The notes under the pieces are model-generated. The model was not told the origin of the DNA and did not search any database. It was given only the letters and a program-made list of their open reading frames with translations. Position numbers and translations under genes: made by a program. This document shows positions 23,864 to 36,600 of a stretch of 64,000 bases of DNA, in pieces; positions within the stretch are counted from its first letter, which is position 1, and each line of letters opens with the position of its first letter. The DNA comes from Theobroma cacao. Lineage: Eukaryota > Streptophyta > Magnoliopsida > Malvales > Malvaceae. The DNA is taken from the NCBI RefSeq assembly GCF_000208745.1, contig NC_030858.1, positions 2,073,728 through 2,137,727 of the forward strand, in the 5' to 3' direction.

Positions 23864-26800
23864 TTATTGCTTGAGGAACCTGTCCATCCAAACACATGCT
23901 TCTTTCACCATTAACGGTGTGAATTGGTGGCCTATTCCAGGTTGTGCGATGAGCTGCGTATTCAGGAAACAAAACACATGAATATACTAACTCGTGATAG
24001 TGCCATTTCCCTTTTTCCCGTGTGTGGACGCAACTCCAGGATTTGGCATGGGCGTGTGTGACTGTGTTAGAGGGCATTAAACGGTCCCAAATTCGCTACA
24101 GAAAAGAAGTGGGTGCTGCCATTCAATTTTTTAGCATACAACAATTACCTACTTGAGTAGACATCTTGAACCATACGTGCTTTAAGGGTCAATACAGGAA
24201 CTGATGTAAGTACTTTCAGAGTAATTGCCACATACTAATACTCCATACCTTAAAATTATTTGAAGAATGAGCCTTTCGATAAGCCTTGCGAGCCCTTTTT
24301 TCGGGAGTTCTTATACCATCAAGTGGGCAATGTGGATTATCGGCACCTAATAATTGTCAAAGCCAAAACATCTTTTAACCAAAAATTTACATTATTAGGA
24401 AATAATAGAAGAATTATCCTTCAAGCGATTTCAATTAAAGAACATGCAAAAACATTAACTTAGAGATATGATAAGATGACTTTAGAGCATCCTGTTCTTA
24501 TGCCCGGTAAGTTTTCAAAGTGCTTTGCCACAGCCATTCCACTAAGTGAAGTTAATTTTATCATGCACAAATTGGAAAGAGTTGAAAGCAAAGACCATCG
24601 CATGCGAGTTAGGCTTACAATTAAACTATTCAAGAGCAATAGGGGAGAAACCAAGGATAAAAATTCAAACATCCCCCTAAATTTCCGGTGACTCAAAGTG
24701 TGAAAAGAGAATTATACCGTTTAAAATCAACAGAGGCCGTGGTGCAATAGCTGGAATTGAGTAAGGTGAATCAAACTGGGAAGCTAGACCAGGAGCAATC
24801 CTATCCCAGACCTGGTTAGAATAGCAGACCCATAAGATTGACATTAGAGACAGCATAAAAGAAACAAAGTTAATTAGGCTTCTGAAGAAAACTATTAAAG
24901 AGAATAAAGCTAACTGACCTTCTCCACCACTTCTTTATCAATTGCACTCTTGCCTAAATCAATCCTTGCTTCTGAACAAAAGTATTAAAGAGAATCAGAC
25001 ACACAAGTGCTGAAGCAACTTCCATTGAAATGAAGCTAGAGGAACAAGTATGCTTCAAGGAATTGATAGGTCATGCTGGTCATAGTCAGATGAACCCACT
25101 ATTTAACTCGACTAAATGTAATCATTTCCATAATATCTGTGCAATTTCATAATCAGTTAGACATTTCACATTGTTACATGCAAGCTTTTACTTCGGGAAC
25201 TCCATTTAAGAAAGGTCAGCTAATTATAGATCCAGACACCTTTCACGTCCAGATAAAAGTCTTCAAAGTAGCTTCATTTTTTTCATAGTTCCAGCATTAG
25301 CCTAAACTGGATAAAAGATACCTCTGTTAGAATAAATTGGAAATTTGTAAGCAAACCGAATCAAAATCTTATTTCCAAGTACTCCTGTCAGCATTACCTT
25401 CAAATACAGCCTTTATAGTGTCAACTCGAGCCTGCCATTTGTCATTGTCTATGGCCCATCGAAACCCCTACAAATATATAACATGAAAGTTTTGTTCATT
25501 ATTAAAAATATATATCTTCTTGTGCTTTCAAGAATCCAAAAAATTTTAATTACCTGAACTCCAATTATTGGAACAGCCACTGTATAGCGGGTGTCAGCAA
25601 AGGCAGCAAACCAAGCATGCATTCCTGCATTTCATGATGTTCACTTAAATTCTACATGCTTAATATAGTAAGCATACGTGCTATATCACCATCATTCCAA
25701 GTCTCAGTTAACGAACCTCCAAGTGATATGCCGGTAATTCCAATTCTAGAAGCATCTATATCCTTTCTCAATGATAGATAATCTGCTAGTTTTATTAAAT
25801 CCCACAACTGAAAGAATGAAAACCTTAGATGAAGCAGAACACTTTGGAAATTTAACCGTGACAGTCTTATGAAGTTCTAAATCTCCCCTGGCTTTAAGCA
25901 GCATTCCTTTTTCAGCCATAGGAACTACATGGTAGAAACAATAATTTTCACACAACACAAGACAAAAGAAAAAGAAATAAAAACAAAGAACAGAGGAATT
26001 ACCGTATCAAATATAAATGGCATTGTATCTCCTTTTTTCCATGATGACACTAGAGCCTGCACTTTGAATAGCATTATGCTATTAGGATCATTGGTTAAAA
26101 GAAAAGTAGGAGGAAATCATACCCTAGATTGGTCCACATTATCACTTAATTAAAAGCATGTTAGGTTGCACATGAATACAAGTACGAGTGTCCTTCAGCT
26201 GAGAGAAAACTACTCTCCTCAAAAGCAATCAATTATATTGAGACTTATTTTAAAACAATAACAAACATTTATACATGAATCCGACCTTCATTAGAGTATG
26301 TGAGAGCATAAGCATATAAATTTAAAACTTTTCTTCAACACAAATATTGAAGTGAAACTGACTTCAACACAGTTTAAACTAAAAAAAATCGGATATAAAT
26401 ACACACATCTTGATAGGTAGTTTGATGGTGGGCACGTTCACCATGGTAGCGAGAATCAATAGCAATGGCTATATATTCCCTTGAAGCATATGCCTGACAC
26501 AAAAAGGAGGAAAATGAAGAAGATTGAGCTCATCCTAGAAAATAAGGAAGGCCAGAGACATATAGCTACCTCAAGCAATGGTCGTAACCACTCTTTGTTC
26601 GTATTGGTAGCATGCAGGAAAACAACAGCAGGCCTTCTTGTCTGATTGCTGTCTTTCGAGCTTAAGATTAACACAGGCAACCGTCCTTGCTCTGCAGCCT
26701 ATCAGTGAAAAGCCAAAAACCATGAAGTAATTTAGCTTACTTCACGTGCCATATGGTGTATTTGGTGGAATCCCACACATGCAATTTCAGGTAAATGTAT

Positions 26801-27603
26801 TTATCATGTCAATTAATTAATAAGCTTTAGAAGGTTTTGAATGAAAGATTACCAATTTCTGACATGAAACTAGCATATTTTATAAATCAAATTACTTGAG
26901 TGGTCCAGTTATTTGAATAAGTAATTTCGGCAACGAAAAATTAAAATGGAAAAGAAGGAAAGGAAAAACGAAGTGAGATGAAATGAATGGTAGTCAGAGC
27001 CCCAGTTACCTCAGTTCGCAAATAAAGGTTTTCCTCTTTAAGCCGTTCCTTGGGATTTTCAATATCAGCCTTTGGGCAAGACACTATTGACTGGTGAAGA
27101 AAAAGTACATTAATCAAACATTAGGCATTAGCCAACTACTCAAGATACACCCTTTGCTGAAAAAAGCGAAATCGACCTTATTCAATGGTGGTGGAGCAAC
27201 TCCTTGAAACAAAGGATGGAGCACAGGTTTTGCAGGTTCCACAGTCAGACGAACTGAGAATTTAAAATATATATATATGGAAAAAAAAAACTTTTTCAGT
27301 ACATGTACTGATATAAGTAAGTTCAATCATTGTATAAAACAAAAAGCAGACAGAGCATTAGAAAATTCATTTGGAAAGGGTGGTTAGACCTGGAGGAGAT
27401 CGTCTGGTACGGAGAAGATGAAGGAACTGAGCCCGAATCTTGTCAGCGTCATCAACAACACCAGAACTGTGTCTGTGTTCTGCTTCCAATGCTGCGAGGC
27501 CCAACGAGAAGAAGAAGAAGAAGAAGAGCCAAATGGCTGGGAAAGAAGAAGAAGATATCCTGTTCCTCATTCTTAAAGGAAAACAAAGACAATTGTCTTC
27601 CAT
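23864..27603 (-). CDS. Alpha/beta-hydrolase, tandem copy A (diverged)
   Basis: Serine-hydrolase-fold protein of the At5g25770-like family, substrate unknown. Thirteen exons on the minus strand: 27603-27390, 27253-27177, 27090-27010, 26698-26570, 26493-26407, 26056-26003, 25807-25717, 25624-25554, 25467-25398, 24971-24919, 24811-24718, 24346-24249 and 23953-23864; 402 aa. The nucleophile elbow is GISLGG and the histidine context is QPGIGHQFTP. After the RPLLILNG strand it reads GADNPHCPLDG, while copy B has GAKDPRCPTDG, so the position expected for the catalytic Asp is Asn. The N-terminus is extended by a hydrophobic stretch (FPAIWLFFFFFFSLGLAALEA) absent in B; Met1 (27603) or Met12 (27570) could be the start. 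Internal exons match B in length. It may be an enzyme with changed targeting or a weakly active copy. Confidence 0.82.
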
Positions 27604-28618
27604 TCTATGGTTGACTTCTTTCTCCGCTTACGGGATGAGGTTGCGCATTTAGTTGCATGGTGTAATAAATGACTTGCAATGTCTGGTGCAAAATGCAACA
27701 AGGCCCTACAGGCATTGTCGGTCAAACTCCCACGTTGAAACCTCGTCCTATTTAAAACTAGCCCGCTTTTCCTTTTCTTTTTTTTTTTTTTTAAAAAACA
27801 ACAAAGTTACTTTATTTTTAATATTTTTCACCATAATACTTTTAAAAAATTAAATTATTTTAAATAATTCAAATAAATTTTTATTTTTTATCACTTTCAA
27901 TCATACCTAAAATTTAAACTAATTTTTGACTTATTATGATTTATCAAAATAACACGTAATTTTTTTTATTAATATATCATATTAAATAGTGACATGACAT
28001 ATTAATATATCGTAACGTAATTACGTGACAATTAGTCAAGTATTAATTATAAATATTTATAAAACAAAAACTTGATTAAATATGATAAAAATGTATATAA
28101 AAATTTATTTTAAAACATTATTATCTCTATTTATTTCAAGGTGAGCCTTTTCAATACCAACAGATAGAAAACATGGCAAATAATATGAACTTTCACACAC
28201 CCATAATGCAGACCTAAGTGTGGTGTCGGGGCCTCCAAGTAGCCTAAACCTAACATTTTTAATATTGGACTTTCGGGCACAAATCCATGGTCGCTCTTCT
28301 TCATTCTTTTTGCCTACCTTTGTTATTACTGTTGTTTCTATTTGGCAGATACTGAAGCTAAGGGCCGCACTCACTAGCTTTGATTGATTTTTCAACTATA
28401 AAGGATGTGGTGCTATAAGGAAAACTGACACAGATTGCATCAAAATCTGTACAATGGAATTGCTTTCTTATTATTATTAATTAGAACTACATTATTAAAG
28501 GATTATTTTATCACAGAGTTCATCACATCATTCAAATTGAGTTTTTCAGAATCCCGGTTACAAAATACACCTCCATCTATGAAGTACAAACAAAGAAACC
28601 GTTACTAGGACCACACTA
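27604..28618. other. Spacer between hydrolase A and hydrolase B
   Basis: Contains the promoter of copy A (up to about 27780), an AT-rich stretch with no recognised element (27780-28130), and the 3' UTR of copy B (about 28400-28618). No further gene seen. Confidence 0.5.
27605..27658 (-). promoter_or_regulatory. Upstream ORF ahead of hydrolase A
   Basis: A 17-codon open frame starts at ATG 27658 and stops at 27605, one nucleotide before the main ATG at 27603. If the transcript starts near the TATA-like TTTTAAATA at 27749-27757, this uORF would be in the 5' UTR and could dampen translation or favour re-initiation at Met12. Confidence 0.4.
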
Positions 28619-31600
28619 TTACTTGAGGAACCGGTCAAACCAATCGCTTGCTTCCTTCACCATTAATGGTGTCATGTTGTGCCCTATTTCAGGTTCCGCA
28701 ATGAGCTGCAAAGTTAGGGAAGCAAAAGATATGAGATAAAAGCGCCCAAAGGTCCAATGGGATTGAAACTACGTCTGAAATGATATGATACAGCATGAAC
28801 TCCAAGATGCCAAACATGGTTAAATGGAGTACATGCACATGCATCCATCAGACCCATGCTTATTCACATGACCCATATATTCGTGCTCTAGCACACTTGT
28901 GTATGTCAAAGAGGGAGGACGTATTATAGTTTCCAAAGATGCACCATAAAAAGATGTACTAGCAGAGCAATTCTCTGCTTTCAATCTTTAGGGTGTTTCC
29001 CATGAAACTATTGGCTATGTGAGCAGACATTCTTGGTTACAGGCCTTACTTGCAATCATAAAAAGAAACAGATTTTGGTGATTTCAGAATTATTCAACAG
29101 CAATTCCATACCTTAAACTTATCTGAACAATGGGCATCTCCATAAGCCTTGCATGCCCTTGTCTTGGGAATTTCTAGGCCATCAGTAGGGCAACGAGGAT
29201 CTTTGGCTCCTAAAAGTTGTTAAAACCAATAAGAGAGAGTTTTAACCATATATGTAAACATCAGGAACTACCAGTAAAAGATGAATTTCCAAAGCAATTC
29301 AATTAGAAGGAATACCAACGAAGAAAAAGGTATTATACCATTTGCAATCAGTAAAGGGCGTGGTGCAATAGCCGGGACTGTATTAGGTGAATCAAACTGG
29401 GAGGCTAGACCAGGAGCAATCCTATCCCAGACCTGGTCAGAAAAGTAGAACCATAAAATTCGATCGACATCGTGACAGCATGAAAGAACCAACCTTAAAG
29501 AGGCTTGTGAAAGATGAAAATGTATGAGAATGTGTCAAAACACCAAGTCTGATAGCAGAATTGGCTCTATCAACACGATAAAAGGTCAATGACTTATGTG
29601 TCACTCCATCTAACTTCAACTCTCCCAAAGGTTAAGGCCTTTTGAATGTGGTTTTGGATTGTACATTATGCTTATGTACCATTATCTAACATCATAATTT
29701 TGATTGGACTTGTGAATCTCAGTTGTGGGTGGGTTTTCTTTCATCTAGGAAAGTATATAAAAAATGATAATACGTCACTTACTTTACTGGATATCCCAAA
29801 CTGAATGTTAGCTCTCATAATTAAGGACTTTGATTCATGAATTTTTACATTTTTAAAACTATTTTACATTTAAAAAAAAAACTCTAAACAGTTTAGCTAA
29901 AAGTTCTAGAAAATATCCATTACAAAAAGAAAAAAGTAAAATCAACTATATTGATCATCCTAAAATGATGTTCAGGACAACTGTAACATACAAAATGAGA
30001 CAAAGAAAGTGCACAAAACGAGTCATGAAGAAATGTTGATACTCCACAGTTTTAAGGGGTGAATAGCAAGTTACATGGAATATATGTGCAGGGAAAAACA
30101 TAACTGACCTTCTCCACCACTTCTTTATCAATTTCATTCTTGCCTAAATCAATCCTTGCTTCTGTAACAAAATTATTTAAGAACATCAGAGAAACAAAAG
30201 CCAAAACAGATTCCCACTGAAATGAAGCCAGAGTAAGTAACCTGCTTTAATTAAGTGACATAATGTACCAGTTCTAATCTAAAGAATCAGTATAAATCTA
30301 CTAAATATAATCATTTATACAAAATTATCAGAGTTGTATCAGATATTAGCCATTTCTTTTTGCTATACACTGGCTTTAACTTCAGGAAGTTCAGCATAAC
30401 TAGAAGTTGGTAAATTTTAGATCTAAATTGTTTTTAAGTACACATAGAAATATTTAAGGTAGCTTCATGCAGAGTCCCAAACTGGAGAAAAGATAGCTCT
30501 CCCAGAATGAACATAAATTGATGAAACCGATCATGCTGAAACCAAACCTTGTCAAATTCCCTTTTCCCAGAATCCTTGCACAGATTACCTTCAAATACAG
30601 CCTTTATACTGTTAACTCGAGCCTGCCACTTGTCATTGTCTATAGCCCATCGAAATCCCTGCAAATACATAATATGAAATTTGGTTAATAACTTAAAAAA
30701 TATTTATTAATGTTTACAGGAATTATAAATTTTCAATTACCTGGATGCCAATTATTGGGGCAGCCACTGCATAGCGAGTGTCAGCAAAAGCAGCAAACCA
30801 TGCATGCATTCCTGCATTTCATAAGATTTGCATAAATTCAACATGCAATAGTGAGCAAATATTTATTATTTCAGGCACTTCAAATCTCAGTCAACAAACC
30901 TCCAAGTGATTCACCAGTAATTCCAATCCTAGTAGGATCTATATCCTCTCTCTGGGTTAAATAATCTGCAAGTTTTATTAAGTCCCAGACCTGAAAGAAT
31001 GAAAACCTTAAATAAATTGCAATGCCAAAAAATAACACCACAACAGTTTGAGGACTAAAATTCCATTGAAAACTTAAAAAAGCATCTCTTTGCAAGCCAT
31101 GATTACGAGGAAAATTATACAACAGAACTTCATTAGTTTCGCATAACTCCTGACTACTCATGAAATTTCCTTTCTATTTTTTATTTTTTATCAAGCACTA
31201 CTCATGAAGCTTCCTATCAGAAATTCATTGAAAATGAAGGACTTACAGTATCAAATATGAAAGGCATTGTACCTCCATTTTTCCAGGATGATACCAGAGC
31301 CTGCACTTAGATAGCACAAATGACATTAGAATCACTTCCTAATCGTTTATCTCAAAATATAGTAACAAAAAAGTACAACTAAGAATCAAGTTTTCTTTTT
31401 AATGGCACCTGTTACACTAATACAACTATACAAGTCTGACTAGTTCACATTCTGATTCATTTTTCTCAAATCACACGGTTAAACTAGATAAGCTGGATTT
31501 AGTAGAATAAAAGTTGGACAAAATTTACATACATCTCGATAAGTGGTTAGACTGCTGGCACGTTCACCATGGTAGCGGGAATCGACTCCAATGGCTACAT

Positions 31601-32353
31601 ATCCCCGTGAAGAATAGCCCTTAAACAAGATGACAAAACTCGATTTAGCAAAATATAGCTAATAAGAGAAGACCCTGACAAATTCAAAAGCTTAGCTGAT
31701 CTTACCTCAAGCAATGGGCGTAACCACTCTTTACACTTATGTGTACTATGCAGAAAAACAACAGCAGGCCTCTTTTGTTGATTGCTTTCCTTCATACTTA
31801 AAATCAACAAGGGCAATTTCCCTTGCTCTCCTGCCTATACATGACCAAGATACAGTAAGTTTTCATTTTTCACAAAAAAAAAAAGTGATATAATTAAAAT
31901 TAGCTTATTTTACTGCACCAATTAATTACCTCAGTATGGAGATAAAGATTTTCCTCTTTAAGCAGTTCCTTAATGTTTCCAATGTTGGCCTTTGGACAAG
32001 ACTCCATTTCCTGGTAAAATTACAAATAAATGCAGTTGATTTTAGTCTTGAACATGTTATTGATCACAGTAAAAGAGAATTTTACCTTACTGAAGGTTGG
32101 GGGAGGAACTTCTTGATACAAAGGGTTAACCACAGGTTTTGCAGGTTCCACAGTCAAAGGAACTGAGAAAAAAAAAAGGAGAGGAAGTTCACATTACTGT
32201 AATTAGTATAAACAAAGAAACAAAATTGGAAATATTTTTGAGAAATTAATGATTTTCTTCTTGCTTACCTTGAGCATTTCGTCTGCTACGAAGTAACTGA
32301 AGGAACTGAGATCGGATTTCCGCAGCATGGGGAACGGTGCAGTTTACTTCCAT
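28619..32353 (-). CDS. Alpha/beta-hydrolase, tandem copy B (canonical triad)
   Basis: Same family as copy A, similar to Arabidopsis At5g25770. Thirteen exons on the minus strand: 32353-32269, 32162-32086, 32010-31930, 31834-31706, 31619-31533, 31300-31247, 30990-30900, 30811-30741, 30658-30589, 30161-30109, 29432-29339, 29209-29112 and 28705-28619; 358 aa. A full Ser-Asp-His set is visible: GESLGG, GAKDPRCP and EPEIGHNMTP. I chose the ATG at 32353 (MEVNC) over an in-frame one at 32530 because a TATAAATA box sits between them (32412-32419), which places the cap near 32385. It has no signal peptide and so is probably cytosolic. Twelve intron positions are shared with copy A. The duplication period is about 4.75 kb. 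The natural substrate is not known to me. Confidence 0.87.
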
Positions 32354-32411
32354 TTCAGTTCCACTCACTCTGCTGCTGCTGGCAATGGGTGAATTTACAA
32401 TTTGGATCCGG

Positions 32412-32641
32412 TATTTATAGCGAATGGTTTTTGGAAGGTGGGGTTGCACGTGTGGGAGAGGGGGCACGTGTCTCGTCGTTGGTAGCAGAAATCTAGTTAT
32501 AGTAGGGTGCGGGAGGTGAGAGGCAGCCATTTTCTTTATTATTTTTCACTTTTTTTTCTTTTTATATATAAAAACAGTAGTTTTGAAAGTGATGGATGCG
32601 AACACCCAAAAAAATGAAAAAGAAAGACAACGTGGCACGTG
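32412..32641 (-). promoter_or_regulatory. Hydrolase B promoter: TATA box and three G-box/ABRE elements
   Basis: On the minus strand a TATAAATA (32412-32419) is preceded upstream by CACGTG at 32447-32452, 32465-32470 and 32636-32641. The last sits in CCACGTGCCACGTTG, a double ACGT element of the ABRE type. Established knowledge links clustered ACGT boxes to ABA, drought or seed expression through bZIP factors. I did not see an equal cluster ahead of copy A. Confidence 0.7.
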
Positions 32642-33676
32642 GAGGGAAGCAGCCTTTTCTTGTCCACATATGGATGCGATTGAAAAATGGAAATTATACA
32701 AAAGATATAAAGCCCTAAATGTTATACCAAAGAGAAGGCCCATAACAAACTGTAACACTGTTTCTTCCTTTGTCCATATTTGTATACTTTCAACCAAAAA
32801 TATAAAAAATATATATTTATTAGAGATTTGTGATATTAACTCTTTCATTAATAAAAGAGATAAATTCACCATGATTCGAATTTATATCGACCCTAATATG
32901 TCTCGTAAAAAGTTATACTTCAATAAAAACATGTTTATCATTTTCGATATGCCATGCACACTGTCTTTAAAGCGAAATTAAGGGAAGGAAACCCAGAGAT
33001 AACCCTGAAATAAAAGCCAAGTTTTGTTTGATTCATAGCTGAAAAAGGGGGCGAAAGTGTCTGGAAGCTCCATTTTCTCACATAGCTTTTTCTATTTCAG
33101 AATGCAAAACCAGTATAGGAAGTTGCCAGGAAGCTCCTACACCGAGACTTAGTACAATCCGAGCCTTTTTTTTCTTAATCTTTTTTTTTTTTTTTTGCAT
33201 TTTATACCTCAGAATTCAGATGGGTACGATCCAATTCCAGTATGAATTAGTTTTGGAAGACTAGCTTTTGCCAAAGAGTAATGCTTTCAGTAACAGACCA
33301 CCTACAGAAAGCTGAAAACTTTAAAAAAAAAAAAGTGTTAAAGGTAAATGTGATCAGAACAAAAGGTGAAGACTGGATTAATCGATTCAGGGTCACATAG
33401 GCGTGTCTAACAAAACTGACATTATTACGAAATATACAAAGCAAATTAGGGCCAACAGAAACTTCATTACCCTGCATATTCTAGCGCAACAGCCCAAAAA
33501 TATATCTAGAAAGAATTATTTTAGTGGTTCCTAATGTTGTAAGAGGGACTGTAGGGTCTAGGCGTCTAGCTATGGTTAATTCCTCAACCAACATTTCTAA
33601 CTATAGGACCCAAATGTAGGGAGAAAATGGGCATGAGCTTAAGAAGTAATGCTGATACTTCCAACTATTTTCCTTG
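32642..33676. other. Spacer between hydrolase B and the CXC-domain gene
   Basis: Holds distal promoter of hydrolase B and, from about 33100 to 33676, probably the 3' UTR of the CXC-domain gene. Poly-T/poly-A runs only; no gene found. The 108- and 132-aa open frames near 32550-32980 show no family features. Confidence 0.45.
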
Positions 33677-36600
33677 CTAATTCCAGCCCTTAATCTCTAC
33701 ATTTGTGTCTCCATTTCCAATGGGCAATCTATGCTTTGAAGGCAGATCAGTATGTAAAGCAGAACAGGCTGCAGAGACAGTCTGACCAATTTCTACGGGT
33801 GCCGGGATTGAAGATTTTACAATTCCGTTACGATAAGGCTCCTTTTGCCCACCTCCTTGATTTCCAGATTTTACAGCACCATTCTCCACAGGTTGTTGTT
33901 GACTTCTTTTTTCACTTATGGCCAACGGCGAACACATTGTTTCTGCAACATGGATGAGAAAAATGATCAAAAGTAAGTTGAAAAATGAACAGCTAACAAG
34001 TTAGATAAGAATATCCACAATCTAGGTCAGAAAAATCAACTAAAGCTCAAGAGGAAATGAAAGACCAGCCATTTCAAAGTTTCCACACACCTACTATTTT
34101 ATTTCTTTCAATTTTAGTACCAACATCCGGTAATTAAAACTTTCAGCATTAATTGGTTTATATGTAGCCCTAAACAACACCCATAACGGATTGAGAACGG
34201 TAATGGATATAAGGAAGCAACTTAACCATTTGGAGAAAAGTTTCCAAGAAGAAACCCTGATTAAATTTTGGCCCTAATAAATTATCAAAATTTGGAGTCG
34301 AGAATTGTTAAACCAAATAGCTTACCTTTTATGCTCCCACACGTAATGAGCTGGTTGAGAAAATCACGGAACCTTGTCAAAACAAGCCTTTCCTGCTCTG
34401 CATAGACATCTGTGCACTCATGCCCGTTTGATGATTTCTGAGTCATGTTTTGAGAATGGTCTGCGAATACATTAGATGACCCAGCTGCCATAAACATTGC
34501 ATCTTCTTCATCACACATCAATGCGCGTGTTCCAGGAGACAATGGCCTTCCATTTTGCACATCATCCCCATCCGCTCCAGTGTTGCCACTTCTATCTGCA
34601 TCTGCCTGGTTCTCACTGGTGCGGTCATTAGTGGCACCCCTATGAACACCATTACCTTGCTGACACATTTCACCCGCCTGACCAGATGAAACAATAGTTT
34701 CAATAGAGCCTTTCTCTGTTTGCGAATCCATTTTGCTACTTTTCTCTGGAGATTGTAACTTTCACATAAGTACTATTATATGCTATCTTCAGCTAAAATA
34801 ACAAAATGGATTCAAATTGTGAATCCAAAATTGAAAAATTAACCACGCTAGCCCAAGGTGAATCCAGTATGGAAATTTTATTTTTTTTTAACAATCTACA
34901 TTACATGACTAATAAATCATGGAGGGACCATATATATTTGGGCGAGAAACAGAATTGAAACCATCTTTTACACTTTCCTTTTTTTTGGCTTGATGTTTCT
35001 GAAACAGATGCTACAAATAATATGACATTCCTAGGAGTCTAAGGGAAGCAAGTTCAAGAATTTGAATTTTTTTTGCAAACATGTGATAGACTGATAGTAC
35101 GTACAACACATTCATTGTCTGGCAATTTCAGTAATATGATTAACTAATAAGTTAAAAGTAATACTGAGATGAAAAGAAACAACAAGAAGTTCAGATTTAT
35201 TAGTACCTGCAGCTAGTGCCCTTTCAGCTTCTGATGAAACTAAGACCAAAACTGAGCACAGCTCCTTCACGTCCTGTGGTTGGAGGATGTCCGCCAATGG
35301 AGATCTTCAATAATGTATACTGACACTAGTTAGCTCCAAAAAGAAGGGTGAAATAGAAGAAAAAGGATGCTTCTGTTAACTACAGGCAGAACAAAAAATA
35401 CAAGCAATTCCTACCTGTATGTTAATTTCAAAGATCCCAATGATGCTGTATTAGCAGCACGAGAAACAGGGGCAGAAAATGGAAAAGATGACGCCACAGG
35501 ATTTTTTAGATGATTTTCCTAGTAGGAATCAGAGAAATATATTAGTATCCAGTTTTTCCTTGAAAAAAAATAGAGAGGAAACAGAAATGCCAGATTTTTT
35601 TCTTCTAGCTGCATGGTGTAACAACTTAGAAGCTTAAAAGCAGCTGAGACAAAATTTGAGGTTTGAAATATTCAGTGCTTTTTCCATTCATCTCCGAAGG
35701 TCATCCTTTGAATCAATTTTTAAAGGTACCATATAGAATAGAAGATTCCTGATGGGAAAGCCACAGAGTCCAGCACAAGAATCATGAGAGTATGCAATTA
35801 TTTCTCATTTATACACCATCAGTAATGCAAAAATCTTTGATTCCAAGCAGAAAAGGTGGCTATAGATGATCCAAAAACATAAAAAGGATGAAAAAGCATC
35901 AAATCAGTGACCTTGATCAACCAAGATGACTCTTGCATATAATCATGATTCAATGTTTTACCTGTTGATGTTGAACAATCTTTTGATTGAATTGATCATT
36001 GACTGCTACACCAAATAAGAATTCTTCACTTTTTCTCTTCTTGGATGCCAAAGGAGTACCATAGCCAGATGATCCAATGGCACCACTAATGGCAGCATTT
36101 GCAGCCTGTTGCATGTAAGCCATGGAGTTATGGTCCCCATGAAAGAGAGCTCTTCTTTCCTCACTTCCTTCAAAGTTCTTGCAGTCCATACACTTGCAAT
36201 TTTCAGAGCATAGAATATTCGCTTGGTAGCACTCACAATACTTCTTGAGACAACCAGATTTCTTGCAGTGACATCCTTTATTGTGCTTTCCGACCATTTG
36301 GACATCACGTGCATCATCCTGGATTTATTTTCAGACATAAGGAATTATAAAAACTTGGCAAAATCAAATTTCATTTTTCTATATAAACAAATATATCAGC
36401 ACTCGCTTATACCGTTCCCGGTTGCACAATGCAATGACACATACCCAAACTTAAACTAAAAAGAATGAAATGAAAAGAATAATTAAAATAGGCTCAGATT
36501 AACTTTATTCTTCACATTTGAACCCCATGGAAGGAAATAATAACCGCAAAGTTTCATTGCTGTCACCTAGTAAGACTTTTAATGAGGCAGCTTGAAGGTG

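Noticed and set aside
32246..32530. Longer N-terminus for hydrolase B starting at 32530
   Set aside because: A TATA box lies between the two in-frame ATGs, so the upstream one is unlikely to be transcribed.
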